NCBI GenBank assembly: GCA_028700615.1
Contig: JAQVSH010000041.1
Coordinates: 1-10,983, forward strand
Source of the DNA: Bacteroidales bacterium
Lineage (GTDB): Bacteria > Bacteroidota > Bacteroidia > Bacteroidales > UBA4181
Length of the DNA stretch: 10,983 bases
Direction of reading: 5' to 3'
Within the stretch, counting starts at the first letter, position 1. Each line of letters opens with the position of its first letter. Of this stretch, positions 1 through 6,266 are shown piece after piece. A program made the position numbers and the translations under genes. The notes under the pieces were generated by a model. It was given only the letters and a program-made list of their open reading frames with translations. It did no database searches and was not told where the DNA came from.

Positions 1-284
1 GTTCCGTTTTCCCGCATCAGATCCATATGGTTAAAATAGCAGGGAAGTCCGCCACCGCAGGATACCACGGCCGAAGGCATTTCACAGCATTTCAGGATGG
101 CTTCGTGTTCCATGAGCCTGAAAGCCTGCTCTCCCTCTTTGGAAAATATGCCGGCTATGTTCTGTCCCTGACGGTTTTCAATCCATTCATCGGTATCTAT
201 GAAGGGAATATTCAACTTTCTTGCCAGTTGTTTTCCGAGATAGGTTTTCCCGGCACCCATAAATCCGATCAGAAAGATTTTCAC
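1..284 (-). CDS. aroK: Shikimate kinase, N-terminal 94 residues (cut by window edge)
   Basis: Shikimate kinase phosphorylates the 3-hydroxyl of shikimate with ATP in the cytoplasmic chorismate (aromatic amino acid) pathway. Visible features are a Walker A P-loop GFMGAGKT (residues 7-14, Lys13), the shikimate-binding stretch FIDTD (28-32), the conserved Arg of the AFR motif (Arg56), and the Gly-rich CGGG segment (76-79) that in relatives is usually TGGG. The start is read as GTG at 284-282, because no in-frame ATG lies between it and the parC stop, and MKIFLIG matches where the family begins; an upstream ATT is a less likely alternative. It begins 10 bases after parC ends, so it is probably the last or a late gene of the parE-parC transcript. 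No Shine-Dalgarno is visible. The residue after the P-loop Thr is Tyr rather than the more usual Ser/Thr. The 3' part lies outside the window. Confidence 0.93.
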   Translation of the reverse strand, partial: MKIFLIGFMGAGKTYLGKQLARKLNIPFIDTDEWIENRQGQNIAGIFSKEGEQAFRLMEHEAILKCCEMPSAVVSCGGGLPCYFNHMDLMRENG

Positions 285-294
285 GAGAATGATT

Positions 295-3018
295 TTAAAA
301 CAGGGACATTTGTTCCGGGTTTCCTTCGTTGATCTCCAACTCAATATCGGGATATTTATCCACCGGGCTTTCATCATGGGAAGAACTCTCTTCCGTTGCT
401 TGATTTTCTCCGGAGAGGCTGTCGGAAGAGGCTGTTCCGGAAGGGTTCAGATCTTCCGGTTCCGTTTCGGTTTCCGGTTCTTCCGGTTCTTCCGGTTCAA
501 AAGGTTCGGTTTCTTCTATTTTGCCAACTTCATAAGTGGTTAGCCGTTTTCCTTTGGCGCGGAAACTCTTCACAGCAATAAATTCATCGGCGGCAACGGT
601 TTCTTCCGGTCTTGTGGCCTGGGTCCCACCAAAAGTAATGACAATCCTCGGGTGTTTATATTCACTGAGTAAAATCAACTCGGTATTGTACTCTTCGGGA
701 AGAAAAGCGGTGACTTTGTCAATAGATTCAAAGGGGAATCGTTTCAGATAATAGAATTTGGATTCGACGTCATGGTATACCGCGGTGAATACCTTATGTT
801 CGTCAAATTTCCGCAGGTATAGGAGATCGTCTTCAAAATGATAAGAGGTATCGCAGGTACATACCCTGAATTTCCCCGATTTTGTAACAACCAGTAACCG
901 GTCGTGCGTGTCAAATACATCTACCAGGGTTCCTCTTCCTTCGAGGTTGAGCCGCTGAACATCGGCATCATACCAGATTTCCTGTCCTCCAAGGGTGGAA
1001 GATCCTTTTTCTTTCTGTACTATTTTGTGAATGGCATGTTTTGTAAGGATATTTCCCTGGGCATCCCGTCCCCTGATACTGATCCTTCCCAGGTCTGTAT
1101 CCATGGTAAGGCTTTTCAGGCGGGGTTTGGGCTTAAAGTATATTTTCAATACTTCGGATTCTCCGTTGGGATTAACACTCAGGTATAAGATCTGTGAGCC
1201 TTCGGCTCCTTTGGTCAGGCAGTATTCCTTGTCTCTTGTAATTCCGTAAATGGCACACCTTTTTACCATGATAGAACCCAGTTTCCCATCCCGGTATACC
1301 AGATTGTATATGGTTCTCTTGTCGTTTTTCTTGAAAACGTTCACGTAAAGCAGGTTTTTCCCCAGAAATGTTTTTTCGGAGACCTTAGTAATCAGGTAGG
1401 TTCCGTCTTTTCGGATGGCTATGATGTCATCAATATCAGAGCAATCACAGATGTATTCATCTTTTTTAAGCCCGGTGCCGACCATGCCTTCTTCCCGGTT
1501 GATATATAGTTTTTCATTGGCAATAACCACCTTGGTTACTTCAATGGTGTCAAAATTTCTGATTTCGGTTTTGCGGTCTTTCCCTTTCCCGTATTTTCTT
1601 TTAATTTCCTGGAAATACCGGATGGTAAAATCAGTCAGGTGATTGAGGTCATATTTGATTTTTTCAATTTCTTCTTCAACCCCTTTAATGTGTTCCTCTG
1701 CTTTTTTGATATCAAATTTTGAGATTCTTCTTACCGGTTTTTCGGTCAGTTTTTCAACGTCTTCCCGGACGATTTCTCTTCGGAATAAAGATCTGTACGG
1801 ATCCAGGGCTCTTTCGATGGCCGTGATTTGTGCATCCCAGGAAATGGCTTCTTTTTCCAGTTCTTTGTAGATTCTCTTTTCAAAGAAGATTTTTTCAAGC
1901 GAAGAATAATGCCAGTCTTCTTCAAGTTCTTCCAATTTGACTCCCAGTTCCTTACCCAATAAAATCATGGTTTGCTGTGTGGAAATCCGCAGCATTTCAG
2001 AGACTCCGATCAGCCTGGGTTTATGATTTTCAATCACACAGGAGTTGGTAGAAATGGAAATTTCACAATCTGTGCAGGCAAAAAGGGCATCTATGGTTTT
2101 ATCGGGGGAGATCCCGGCCGCCAGTTGTATCTGGATTTCTGCATGATCGGAAGTGTTGTCATCGATCTTTTTGATCTTGATTTTTCCTTTTTCGTTGGCC
2201 TTCAGAATACTGTCGATGAGGATCGGAGTGGTTTTACTAAAAGGAATCTCTGTAATCACCAGGGTGCGGCTGTCCGTTTTTTTAATGGTGGCTCTTACCC
2301 TGACCGCTCCTCCCCGCTGGCCGTCATTATAGCGGCTTACGTCGATCTGTCCTCCGGTCGGAAAGTCGGGAAACAGTTCAAATGGTTCATCCCGCAGACA
2401 GGCAATGGAAGCGTCTATGAGTTCGTTGAAATTGTGGGGCAAGATCTTGGAAGCCAGACCCACTGCAATGCCTTCCACGCCCTGAGCCAGTAATAAAGGG
2501 AATTTTACAGGAAGGGTGATGGGTTCTTTTTTACGTCCGTCGTAGGAAAGCTTCCAATCGGTGGTTTTGGGATTGAAAACGATCTCCATGGCAAATTTTG
2601 AAAGCCGGGCTTCAATATACCGGGGGGCGGCAGCTCCGTCACCCGTGTAGATATTACCCCAGTTTCCCTGAGAATCTATGAGCAATCCTTTTTGTCCCAG
2701 GTTTACCAGTGCATCCCCGATGGAGGCATCTCCGTGGGGATGGTATTGCATGGTTTGTCCGATGATATTGGCTACTTTGTTGTACCGTCCGTCTTCCATG
2801 GTACGCATGGCATGAAGGATGCGTCTCTGAACCGGTTTAAGCCCGTCGTCCAGATGGGGAACGGCTCTTTCCAGAATAACATAAGAGGCATAGTCCAGAA
2901 ACCAGTCCTGGTAAAGCCCCGAGACGGCAGTTACCTTGTATCCGTCCTCCTGATGTTTTTGGAGGGAAGGCAGGTTTTCTTCGTTGTCAGCAGGGTCTAT
3001 TTTTTGATCTTCACTCAT
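295..3018 (-). CDS. parC: DNA topoisomerase IV subunit A (ParC)
   Basis: This is the DNA-cleaving subunit of topoisomerase IV, which with ParE (gene just upstream) decatenates and relaxes chromosomes. The 907-residue reading starts at the ATG at 3018-3016; a TTG two codons upstream is also open but less likely. Residues 30-160 form the winged-helix breakage domain, with HPHGDAS at 93-99 and the catalytic Tyr134 in the APRYIEARL context. An isoleucine-containing LASKILPHNF segment follows near 190-198. A charged helical, probably coiled-coil region spans about 437-480, and a beta-pinwheel-like C-terminal domain about 488-830. No GyrA box (QRRGGKG type) is seen, which favours ParC over GyrA. 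Residues from about 832 on form a Glu/Pro/Ser-rich, probably disordered tail ending in QMSLF. The Ser that is the classical quinolone position is Ala98 here. It lies 18 bases after parE, so the two are co-transcribed. The protein is longer than E. coli ParC, mostly through the tail and insertions. Confidence 0.95.
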   Translation of the reverse strand: MSEDQKIDPADNEENLPSLQKHQEDGYKVTAVSGLYQDWFLDYASYVILERAVPHLDDGLKPVQRRILHAMRTMEDGRYNKVANIIGQTMQYHPHGDASIGDALVNLGQKGLLIDSQGNWGNIYTGDGAAAPRYIEARLSKFAMEIVFNPKTTDWKLSYDGRKKEPITLPVKFPLLLAQGVEGIAVGLASKILPHNFNELIDASIACLRDEPFELFPDFPTGGQIDVSRYNDGQRGGAVRVRATIKKTDSRTLVITEIPFSKTTPILIDSILKANEKGKIKIKKIDDNTSDHAEIQIQLAAGISPDKTIDALFACTDCEISISTNSCVIENHKPRLIGVSEMLRISTQQTMILLGKELGVKLEELEEDWHYSSLEKIFFEKRIYKELEKEAISWDAQITAIERALDPYRSLFRREIVREDVEKLTEKPVRRISKFDIKKAEEHIKGVEEEIEKIKYDLNHLTDFTIRYFQEIKRKYGKGKDRKTEIRNFDTIEVTKVVIANEKLYINREEGMVGTGLKKDEYICDCSDIDDIIAIRKDGTYLITKVSEKTFLGKNLLYVNVFKKNDKRTIYNLVYRDGKLGSIMVKRCAIYGITRDKEYCLTKGAEGSQILYLSVNPNGESEVLKIYFKPKPRLKSLTMDTDLGRISIRGRDAQGNILTKHAIHKIVQKEKGSSTLGGQEIWYDADVQRLNLEGRGTLVDVFDTHDRLLVVTKSGKFRVCTCDTSYHFEDDLLYLRKFDEHKVFTAVYHDVESKFYYLKRFPFESIDKVTAFLPEEYNTELILLSEYKHPRIVITFGGTQATRPEETVAADEFIAVKSFRAKGKRLTTYEVGKIEETEPFEPEEPEEPETETEPEDLNPSGTASSDSLSGENQATEESSSHDESPVDKYPDIELEINEGNPEQMSLF
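472..498 (-). repeat. Three tandem 9-bp repeats inside the parC tail
   Basis: Three perfect head-to-tail copies of TTCCGGTTC (plus-strand sense) occupy 472-498, with degenerate related TTCCG/TTTCGG units continuing to about 453. On the coding strand each copy reads GAACCGGAA, giving Glu-Pro-Glu repeats in the acidic C-terminal tail of ParC. Because the unit is nine bases, gain or loss of copies would keep the frame and change the tail by three residues at a time. Confidence 0.85.
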
Positions 3019-3036
3019 CTTCAAATCGTCTCTTAT

Positions 3037-4902
3037 TTATTCCCCGAGGGTAATTTCCTTTTCCAGTTCTGCCACCGGGTCTTCTTCAATCCGCAGGTTA
3101 TCTATGATGAAATTTTGCCTGTCGGGAGTGTTTTTCCCCATGTAAAACTCAAGCATATCGCGGATATTGTCCCCCTTTTTGATTTTTACCGGTTCAAGCC
3201 GGATGTCCGGCCCGATAAAGTGTTTGAATTCATCTTCCGATATTTCTCCTAACCCTTTAAAACGGGTAATTTCAGGATTCGGTTTTAATTCCTGTATGGC
3301 AGCATGCCGTTCCTGTTCGGAGTAACAAAACAGGGTTTTCTTCTTGTTTCTTACCCTGAACAAAGGGGTCTGAAGGATGTATAAATGTCCGTTTTTTACG
3401 AGATCCGGAAAAAACTGGAGGAAAAAGGTCAGTATCAAAAGACGGATATGCATTCCGTCATCATCGGCATCGGTAGCCACAATGACTTTGTTGTACCGCA
3501 GATTCTCCAGTCCGTCTTCTATGTTTAGGGCTGCCTGCAGAAGATTGAATTCCTCGTTTTCATAGACTACTTTTTTGGTGAGTCCGTATGAATTGAGAGG
3601 TTTTCCCCGAAGGCTGAAAACAGCCTGAGAATTTACATCCCGGCATTTGGTGATGGATCCGCTCGCTGACAGTCCTTCGGTAATGAAGATAGAAGATTCG
3701 GGAGCGCGGTCATGGTTATCATTAAAATGTACCCGGCAATCCCTGAGTTTACTGTTGTGCAGACTGACTTTTTTGGCTCTTTCACGGGCCAGTTTGCGAA
3801 TGCCGGACATGGCTTTTCTTTCTTTTTCGGCTTCAACGATTTTGCGAAGCAGAATATCGGCGGTTTCCTGATTCCGGTGCAGATAATTATCCAGCTCTTT
3901 TTTCAAAAAGTCGGTGATAAATTTGTAGACCGTGGGGCCTTCCGGTCCCATGTCTTTTGATCCCAGGCGGGTTTTTGTCTGGGACTCAAAAACAGGTTCT
4001 TCCACTTTGATACTGACTGCGGCTACGATGGAAGTCCGGATGTCCGCGGCATCAAAGTCTTTATGAAAAAACTCCCGGATGGTGCGGCCATAGGCCTCTT
4101 TGAATGCCTGTAAATGGGTGCCTCCCTGAGTCGTATACTGTCCGTTTACATAACTGTAATATTCTTCTCCGTACCCGGCTTCATGACAAATGGCAATTTC
4201 AATGTCTTCTCCTTTAAGATGGATCGGAGGGTATAAGCCCGGAGTGCTCATGGTTTCTCCCAGTAAATCCAGCAATCCGTTTTTGGAGAAAAATTTTTGT
4301 CCGTTGAACCGGATTACTAACCCGGAATTGAGAAAAACATAATTTTTCAGCAATCCTTCTATGTGTTCGGGAATGTAATGAAAATGTCCGAACAATTGTT
4401 CATCCGGAGTAAAGCTGACCAGTGTTCCATTGGGTTCTTCCGAAACCTGTTCCGGGAGATCGGAAGTAATGATTCCTTTTTCAAAAATTACCTTTTTGGA
4501 TTTTCCATCCCGGTAGGATTCAATGGTAAAATGAGAGGAAAGGGCATTGACTGCCTTAATCCCGACTCCGTTCAGTCCTACTGATTTTTTAAATGCTTTA
4601 GAGTCGTACTTGGCTCCGGTGTTCATTTTTGAAGAGACATCCACCACTTTTCCAAGCGGTACACCCCGTCCGAAATCCCTTATGGTCACGAGTTTTTCTT
4701 CTTGGGTGAGAACGATTTCCCTGCCGTATCCCATCATGTACTCGTCTACCGAGTTGTCCAGCACTTCTTTAATCAGGATATAGATTCCGTCATCCGCAGA
4801 GGTTCCGTCCCCGAGTTTTCCGATGTACATACCGGGTCTTCGGCGTATATGTTCCTGCCATTCAAGGGTTTTAATGCTGTCTTCCTGGTATTCGGCTGTC
4901 AT
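3037..4902 (-). CDS. parE: DNA topoisomerase IV subunit B (ParE)
   Basis: ParE is the ATPase subunit of topoisomerase IV; it works with ParC, encoded directly downstream. The 621-residue protein has a GHKL ATP-binding domain with EVLDNSVDE (46-54, Glu46 the likely general base), DFGRG (76-80) and the GLNGVG lid motif (109-114). The transducer domain carries the QTK loop (308-310) with its ATP-contacting Lys. A TOPRIM domain follows, with Glu409 in EGLSASG and the metal-binding DADDDG (478-483), then RFKGLGEI (547-554). The usual TOPRIM motif is EGDSAGG, so Asp is replaced by Leu411 and the first Gly by Ser. Length is close to that of E. coli ParE, and the large insertion found in E. coli-type GyrB is absent. 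The ATG at 4902-4900 follows a GGAGG sequence at ideal spacing and a TAnnTTTG promoter element, so this gene probably heads the parE-parC-aroK operon. Confidence 0.95.
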   Translation of the reverse strand: MTAEYQEDSIKTLEWQEHIRRRPGMYIGKLGDGTSADDGIYILIKEVLDNSVDEYMMGYGREIVLTQEEKLVTIRDFGRGVPLGKVVDVSSKMNTGAKYDSKAFKKSVGLNGVGIKAVNALSSHFTIESYRDGKSKKVIFEKGIITSDLPEQVSEEPNGTLVSFTPDEQLFGHFHYIPEHIEGLLKNYVFLNSGLVIRFNGQKFFSKNGLLDLLGETMSTPGLYPPIHLKGEDIEIAICHEAGYGEEYYSYVNGQYTTQGGTHLQAFKEAYGRTIREFFHKDFDAADIRTSIVAAVSIKVEEPVFESQTKTRLGSKDMGPEGPTVYKFITDFLKKELDNYLHRNQETADILLRKIVEAEKERKAMSGIRKLARERAKKVSLHNSKLRDCRVHFNDNHDRAPESSIFITEGLSASGSITKCRDVNSQAVFSLRGKPLNSYGLTKKVVYENEEFNLLQAALNIEDGLENLRYNKVIVATDADDDGMHIRLLILTFFLQFFPDLVKNGHLYILQTPLFRVRNKKKTLFCYSEQERHAAIQELKPNPEITRFKGLGEISEDEFKHFIGPDIRLEPVKIKKGDNIRDMLEFYMGKNTPDRQNFIIDNLRIEEDPVAELEKEITLGE

Positions 4903-4909
4903 AGGTTGT

Positions 4910-4914
4910 CCTCC
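4910..4914 (-). promoter_or_regulatory. Strong Shine-Dalgarno-like site of parE
   Basis: The minus strand reads GGAGG at 4914-4910, seven bases before the parE ATG at 4902. This supports that start codon. It stands out because none of the other eight genes in the window has a clear Shine-Dalgarno, as is common in Bacteroidota, where translation initiation mostly does not rely on it. Confidence 0.6.
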
Positions 4915-4922
4915 ATAATCTG

Positions 4923-4930
4923 CAAATATA
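4923..4930 (-). promoter_or_regulatory. Probable promoter -7 element for parE-parC-aroK
   Basis: The minus strand reads TATATTTG, an exact match to the Bacteroidota -7 element TAnnTTTG, in the 67-base gap between birA and parE. Transcription would start a few bases downstream, leaving a leader of only about 15-20 bases. A convincing -33 TTTG is not found at the usual distance; the only candidate, TTGG, ends just 11 bases upstream and is too close. The topoisomerase genes may therefore have their own promoter in addition to read-through from birA. Confidence 0.5.
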
Positions 4931-4969
4931 GAGAAAACTTGCCAAGCCGGGAGATGAATTTATTAACAT

Positions 4970-5707
4970 TCATTTCACAAATCCGACTTCTTTAAAACCG
5001 TAAAAAGAAGAAGTCCCGTCTTCCCGTTCTATTTCTAAGGTTCCGTTTTTCAGTACTTTACGAATTATTCCTTTAAATATTCCCCCGGAATCCCGGTATA
5101 GTGCAAAAATTCCTCTTTGGTACAGGCGGTGATGATAGGTCTCTTCTATGCCGGGGATGTCATTTTCTCTCAATTGCTTATAACGGACAAAAAGGCAGTA
5201 CAGTAGTTTTTCCAGCATTTCGTCCAGTGGATAATGCTGATTTGTGAGTTGTTTCAGGGAAACCGGGTTGGGGGCATCACTCAGGAAAAGAGTCTGATTT
5301 ACGTTAAATCCGATCCCGACCACCGTTTGTTTGATGGTATTTCCTTCGAGTATGTTTTCGATGAGGGTTCCGGAAATTTTAGAGGATCCGGCGTAAATGT
5401 CGTTAGGCCATTTTATGGTAATTTCCCCGGTGAATTTTAAAGCGAAGTCACTTATCCCCAATGCGATTGCCTTTGAAATCAGAAACTGATCCCCGGCATT
5501 GATAAAAGATGGATAAAACAGGGTGGAAAAAGTCAGGTTGCATCCGGGTTCGCTTTCCCAGCGGTTTTGTCCCTGGCCCCTTCCGGCGGATTGGTTACGG
5601 GTAATTACGGTGAATCCTTCGGGTAGTTTTTTTTCTCCCGCAAGTCTGGTGAGGAAAGTATTGGTTGAAGCGGTGCTTTCCACGTTGAGAAGGTTGGAAG
5701 CTTCCAT
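4970..5707 (-). CDS. birA: Biotin--[acetyl-CoA-carboxylase] ligase, monofunctional
   Basis: The enzyme activates biotin as biotinyl-5'-AMP and transfers it to the lysine of biotin carboxyl carrier domains such as that of acetyl-CoA carboxylase. The 245-residue protein shows the catalytic-domain motifs in order: STASTNTFL (11-19), the biotinyl-AMP loop AGRGQGQNRW (41-50), GCNLTFS (55-61), KWPNDIY (99-105) with the active-site Lys99, and GIGFNVNQ (131-138). A small SH3-like C-terminal domain spans about 196-245. The N-terminal helix-turn-helix domain of E. coli BirA is absent, so it should be an enzyme only and not a repressor of biotin genes. It is divergent from rsfS and upstream of parE, separated from the latter by 67 bases with a promoter-like element, so co-transcription with parE is possible but not required. 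No TAnnTTTG promoter was found in front of it. Confidence 0.94.
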   Translation of the reverse strand: MEASNLLNVESTASTNTFLTRLAGEKKLPEGFTVITRNQSAGRGQGQNRWESEPGCNLTFSTLFYPSFINAGDQFLISKAIALGISDFALKFTGEITIKWPNDIYAGSSKISGTLIENILEGNTIKQTVVGIGFNVNQTLFLSDAPNPVSLKQLTNQHYPLDEMLEKLLYCLFVRYKQLRENDIPGIEETYHHRLYQRGIFALYRDSGGIFKGIIRKVLKNGTLEIEREDGTSSFYGFKEVGFVK

Positions 5708-5737
5708 GCATAAGGAAATTAAGAAGGTATTTTGTCA

Positions 5738-5750
5738 GGACAGTTTGTCC
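5738..5750. promoter_or_regulatory. Short inverted repeat over the rsfS -33 element
   Basis: GGACA and TGTCC form a perfect 5-bp inverted repeat with a 3-base spacer. The repeat contains the TTTG (5744-5747) proposed as the -33 element of the rsfS promoter and lies in the divergent birA/rsfS region, so a dimeric regulator bound here could affect either gene. It is short enough to be chance. Confidence 0.25.
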
Positions 5751-5775
5751 GGTTATCTATTTTGCATTATCTTTG
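5744..5775 (+). promoter_or_regulatory. Bacteroidota-type promoter for the rsfS operon
   Basis: TTTG at 5744-5747 and TATCTTTG at 5768-5775 are separated by 20 bases, matching the Bacteroidota -33/-7 promoter pattern (TTTG, about 19-21 bases, TAnnTTTG). Transcription would begin near 5780, about 65 bases before the chosen rsfS start. It is the only strong promoter match ahead of the five-gene plus-strand block. Confidence 0.65.
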
Positions 5776-5800
5776 CTGGCTTATAAATGATTAAAAATTT

Positions 5801-5822
5801 GCCGGATGGAAATGATCCCGGC
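5801..5822 (+). promoter_or_regulatory. Hairpin followed by T's in the rsfS leader
   Basis: GCCGGAT (5801-5807) can pair with ATCCCGGC (5815-5822), leaving one bulged C and a 7-base loop, GGAAATG. It is followed at once by TTTT (5823-5826). It lies between the proposed promoter and the rsfS ATG, where it could act as a weak attenuator or a stability element. The T-run is short, so it is not called a terminator. Confidence 0.4.
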
Positions 5823-5846
5823 TTTTGCGAAACCGAAATTGACTGC

Positions 5847-6266
5847 ATGAATGAAAAAATAAAAACCGAGACGGAGATCCTTTTGGATACCATAGTATCG
5901 GCATTACAGGAAAAACAAGGCAAAGATATTGTAAACATTGATCTTTCCGTACTGGATAATCCTATTTGTAACTGGTTTGTGATTTGTCACGGGGATTCCG
6001 CACCTCAGGTCCAGGCGCTGGCTTCCTGGGTGGAGGAGTATGTGGAACGCACTCTGGATATAAAACTTTGGCGCAAACAAGGACTGGAAAATAGTCAATG
6101 GGTAATTTTGATTTATGATGATATCGTAGTTCACATTTTTCAAAAAGAGTTTCGTAATTTTTATAAATTAGAAGATCTATGGGCTGACGGAAAGTTAACC
6201 CAGTATCTTGATACTTTTGAATCAGTCAAAACAAGTAGTTCAATCCCTTATGAGCGAAGTAAATAA
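5847..6266 (+). CDS. rsfS: Ribosomal silencing factor RsfS
   Basis: RsfS (Iojap/RsfA family) binds ribosomal protein uL14 on the 50S subunit and blocks subunit joining, lowering translation under starvation or in stationary phase. The 139-residue reading shows the family hallmarks: a KDIVNIDLS strand (26-34), DNPICNWFVICHG (36-48), then WRKQGLENSQWVILIYDDIVVHIF and FYKLEDLWADGKL in the C-terminal half. The start is placed at the ATG at 5847. An in-frame ATG at 5787 would add 20 residues not expected in the family, would sit almost at the predicted transcription start, and would put the leader hairpin inside the gene. The 3' end overlaps ftsH by 17 bases, implying translational coupling. Pairing with ftsH and cdsA is common in Bacteroidota genomes (from memory). 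Confidence 0.92.
   Translation: MNEKIKTETEILLDTIVSALQEKQGKDIVNIDLSVLDNPICNWFVICHGDSAPQVQALASWVEEYVERTLDIKLWRKQGLENSQWVILIYDDIVVHIFQKEFRNFYKLEDLWADGKLTQYLDTFESVKTSSSIPYERSK

Noticed and set aside
1972..3252. Long plus-strand open frames at 1972-2493 and 2692-3252
   Set aside because: They lie opposite parC and the end of parE, whose products are unmistakable on the minus strand. Their translations match no family I recognise and look like antisense shadows.
4903..4969. Terminator between birA and parE
   Set aside because: No stem longer than four base pairs followed by a T-run was found, so read-through from birA cannot be excluded.
5787..5846. Earlier rsfS start at ATG 5787
   Set aside because: It would be only about seven bases from the predicted transcription start, would add 20 residues with no family support, and would include the leader hairpin.
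6208..6249. Earlier ftsH start at TTG 6208
   Set aside because: The ATG at 6250 gives the expected short N-terminal region before the first membrane helix. The TTG would deepen the overlap with rsfS.
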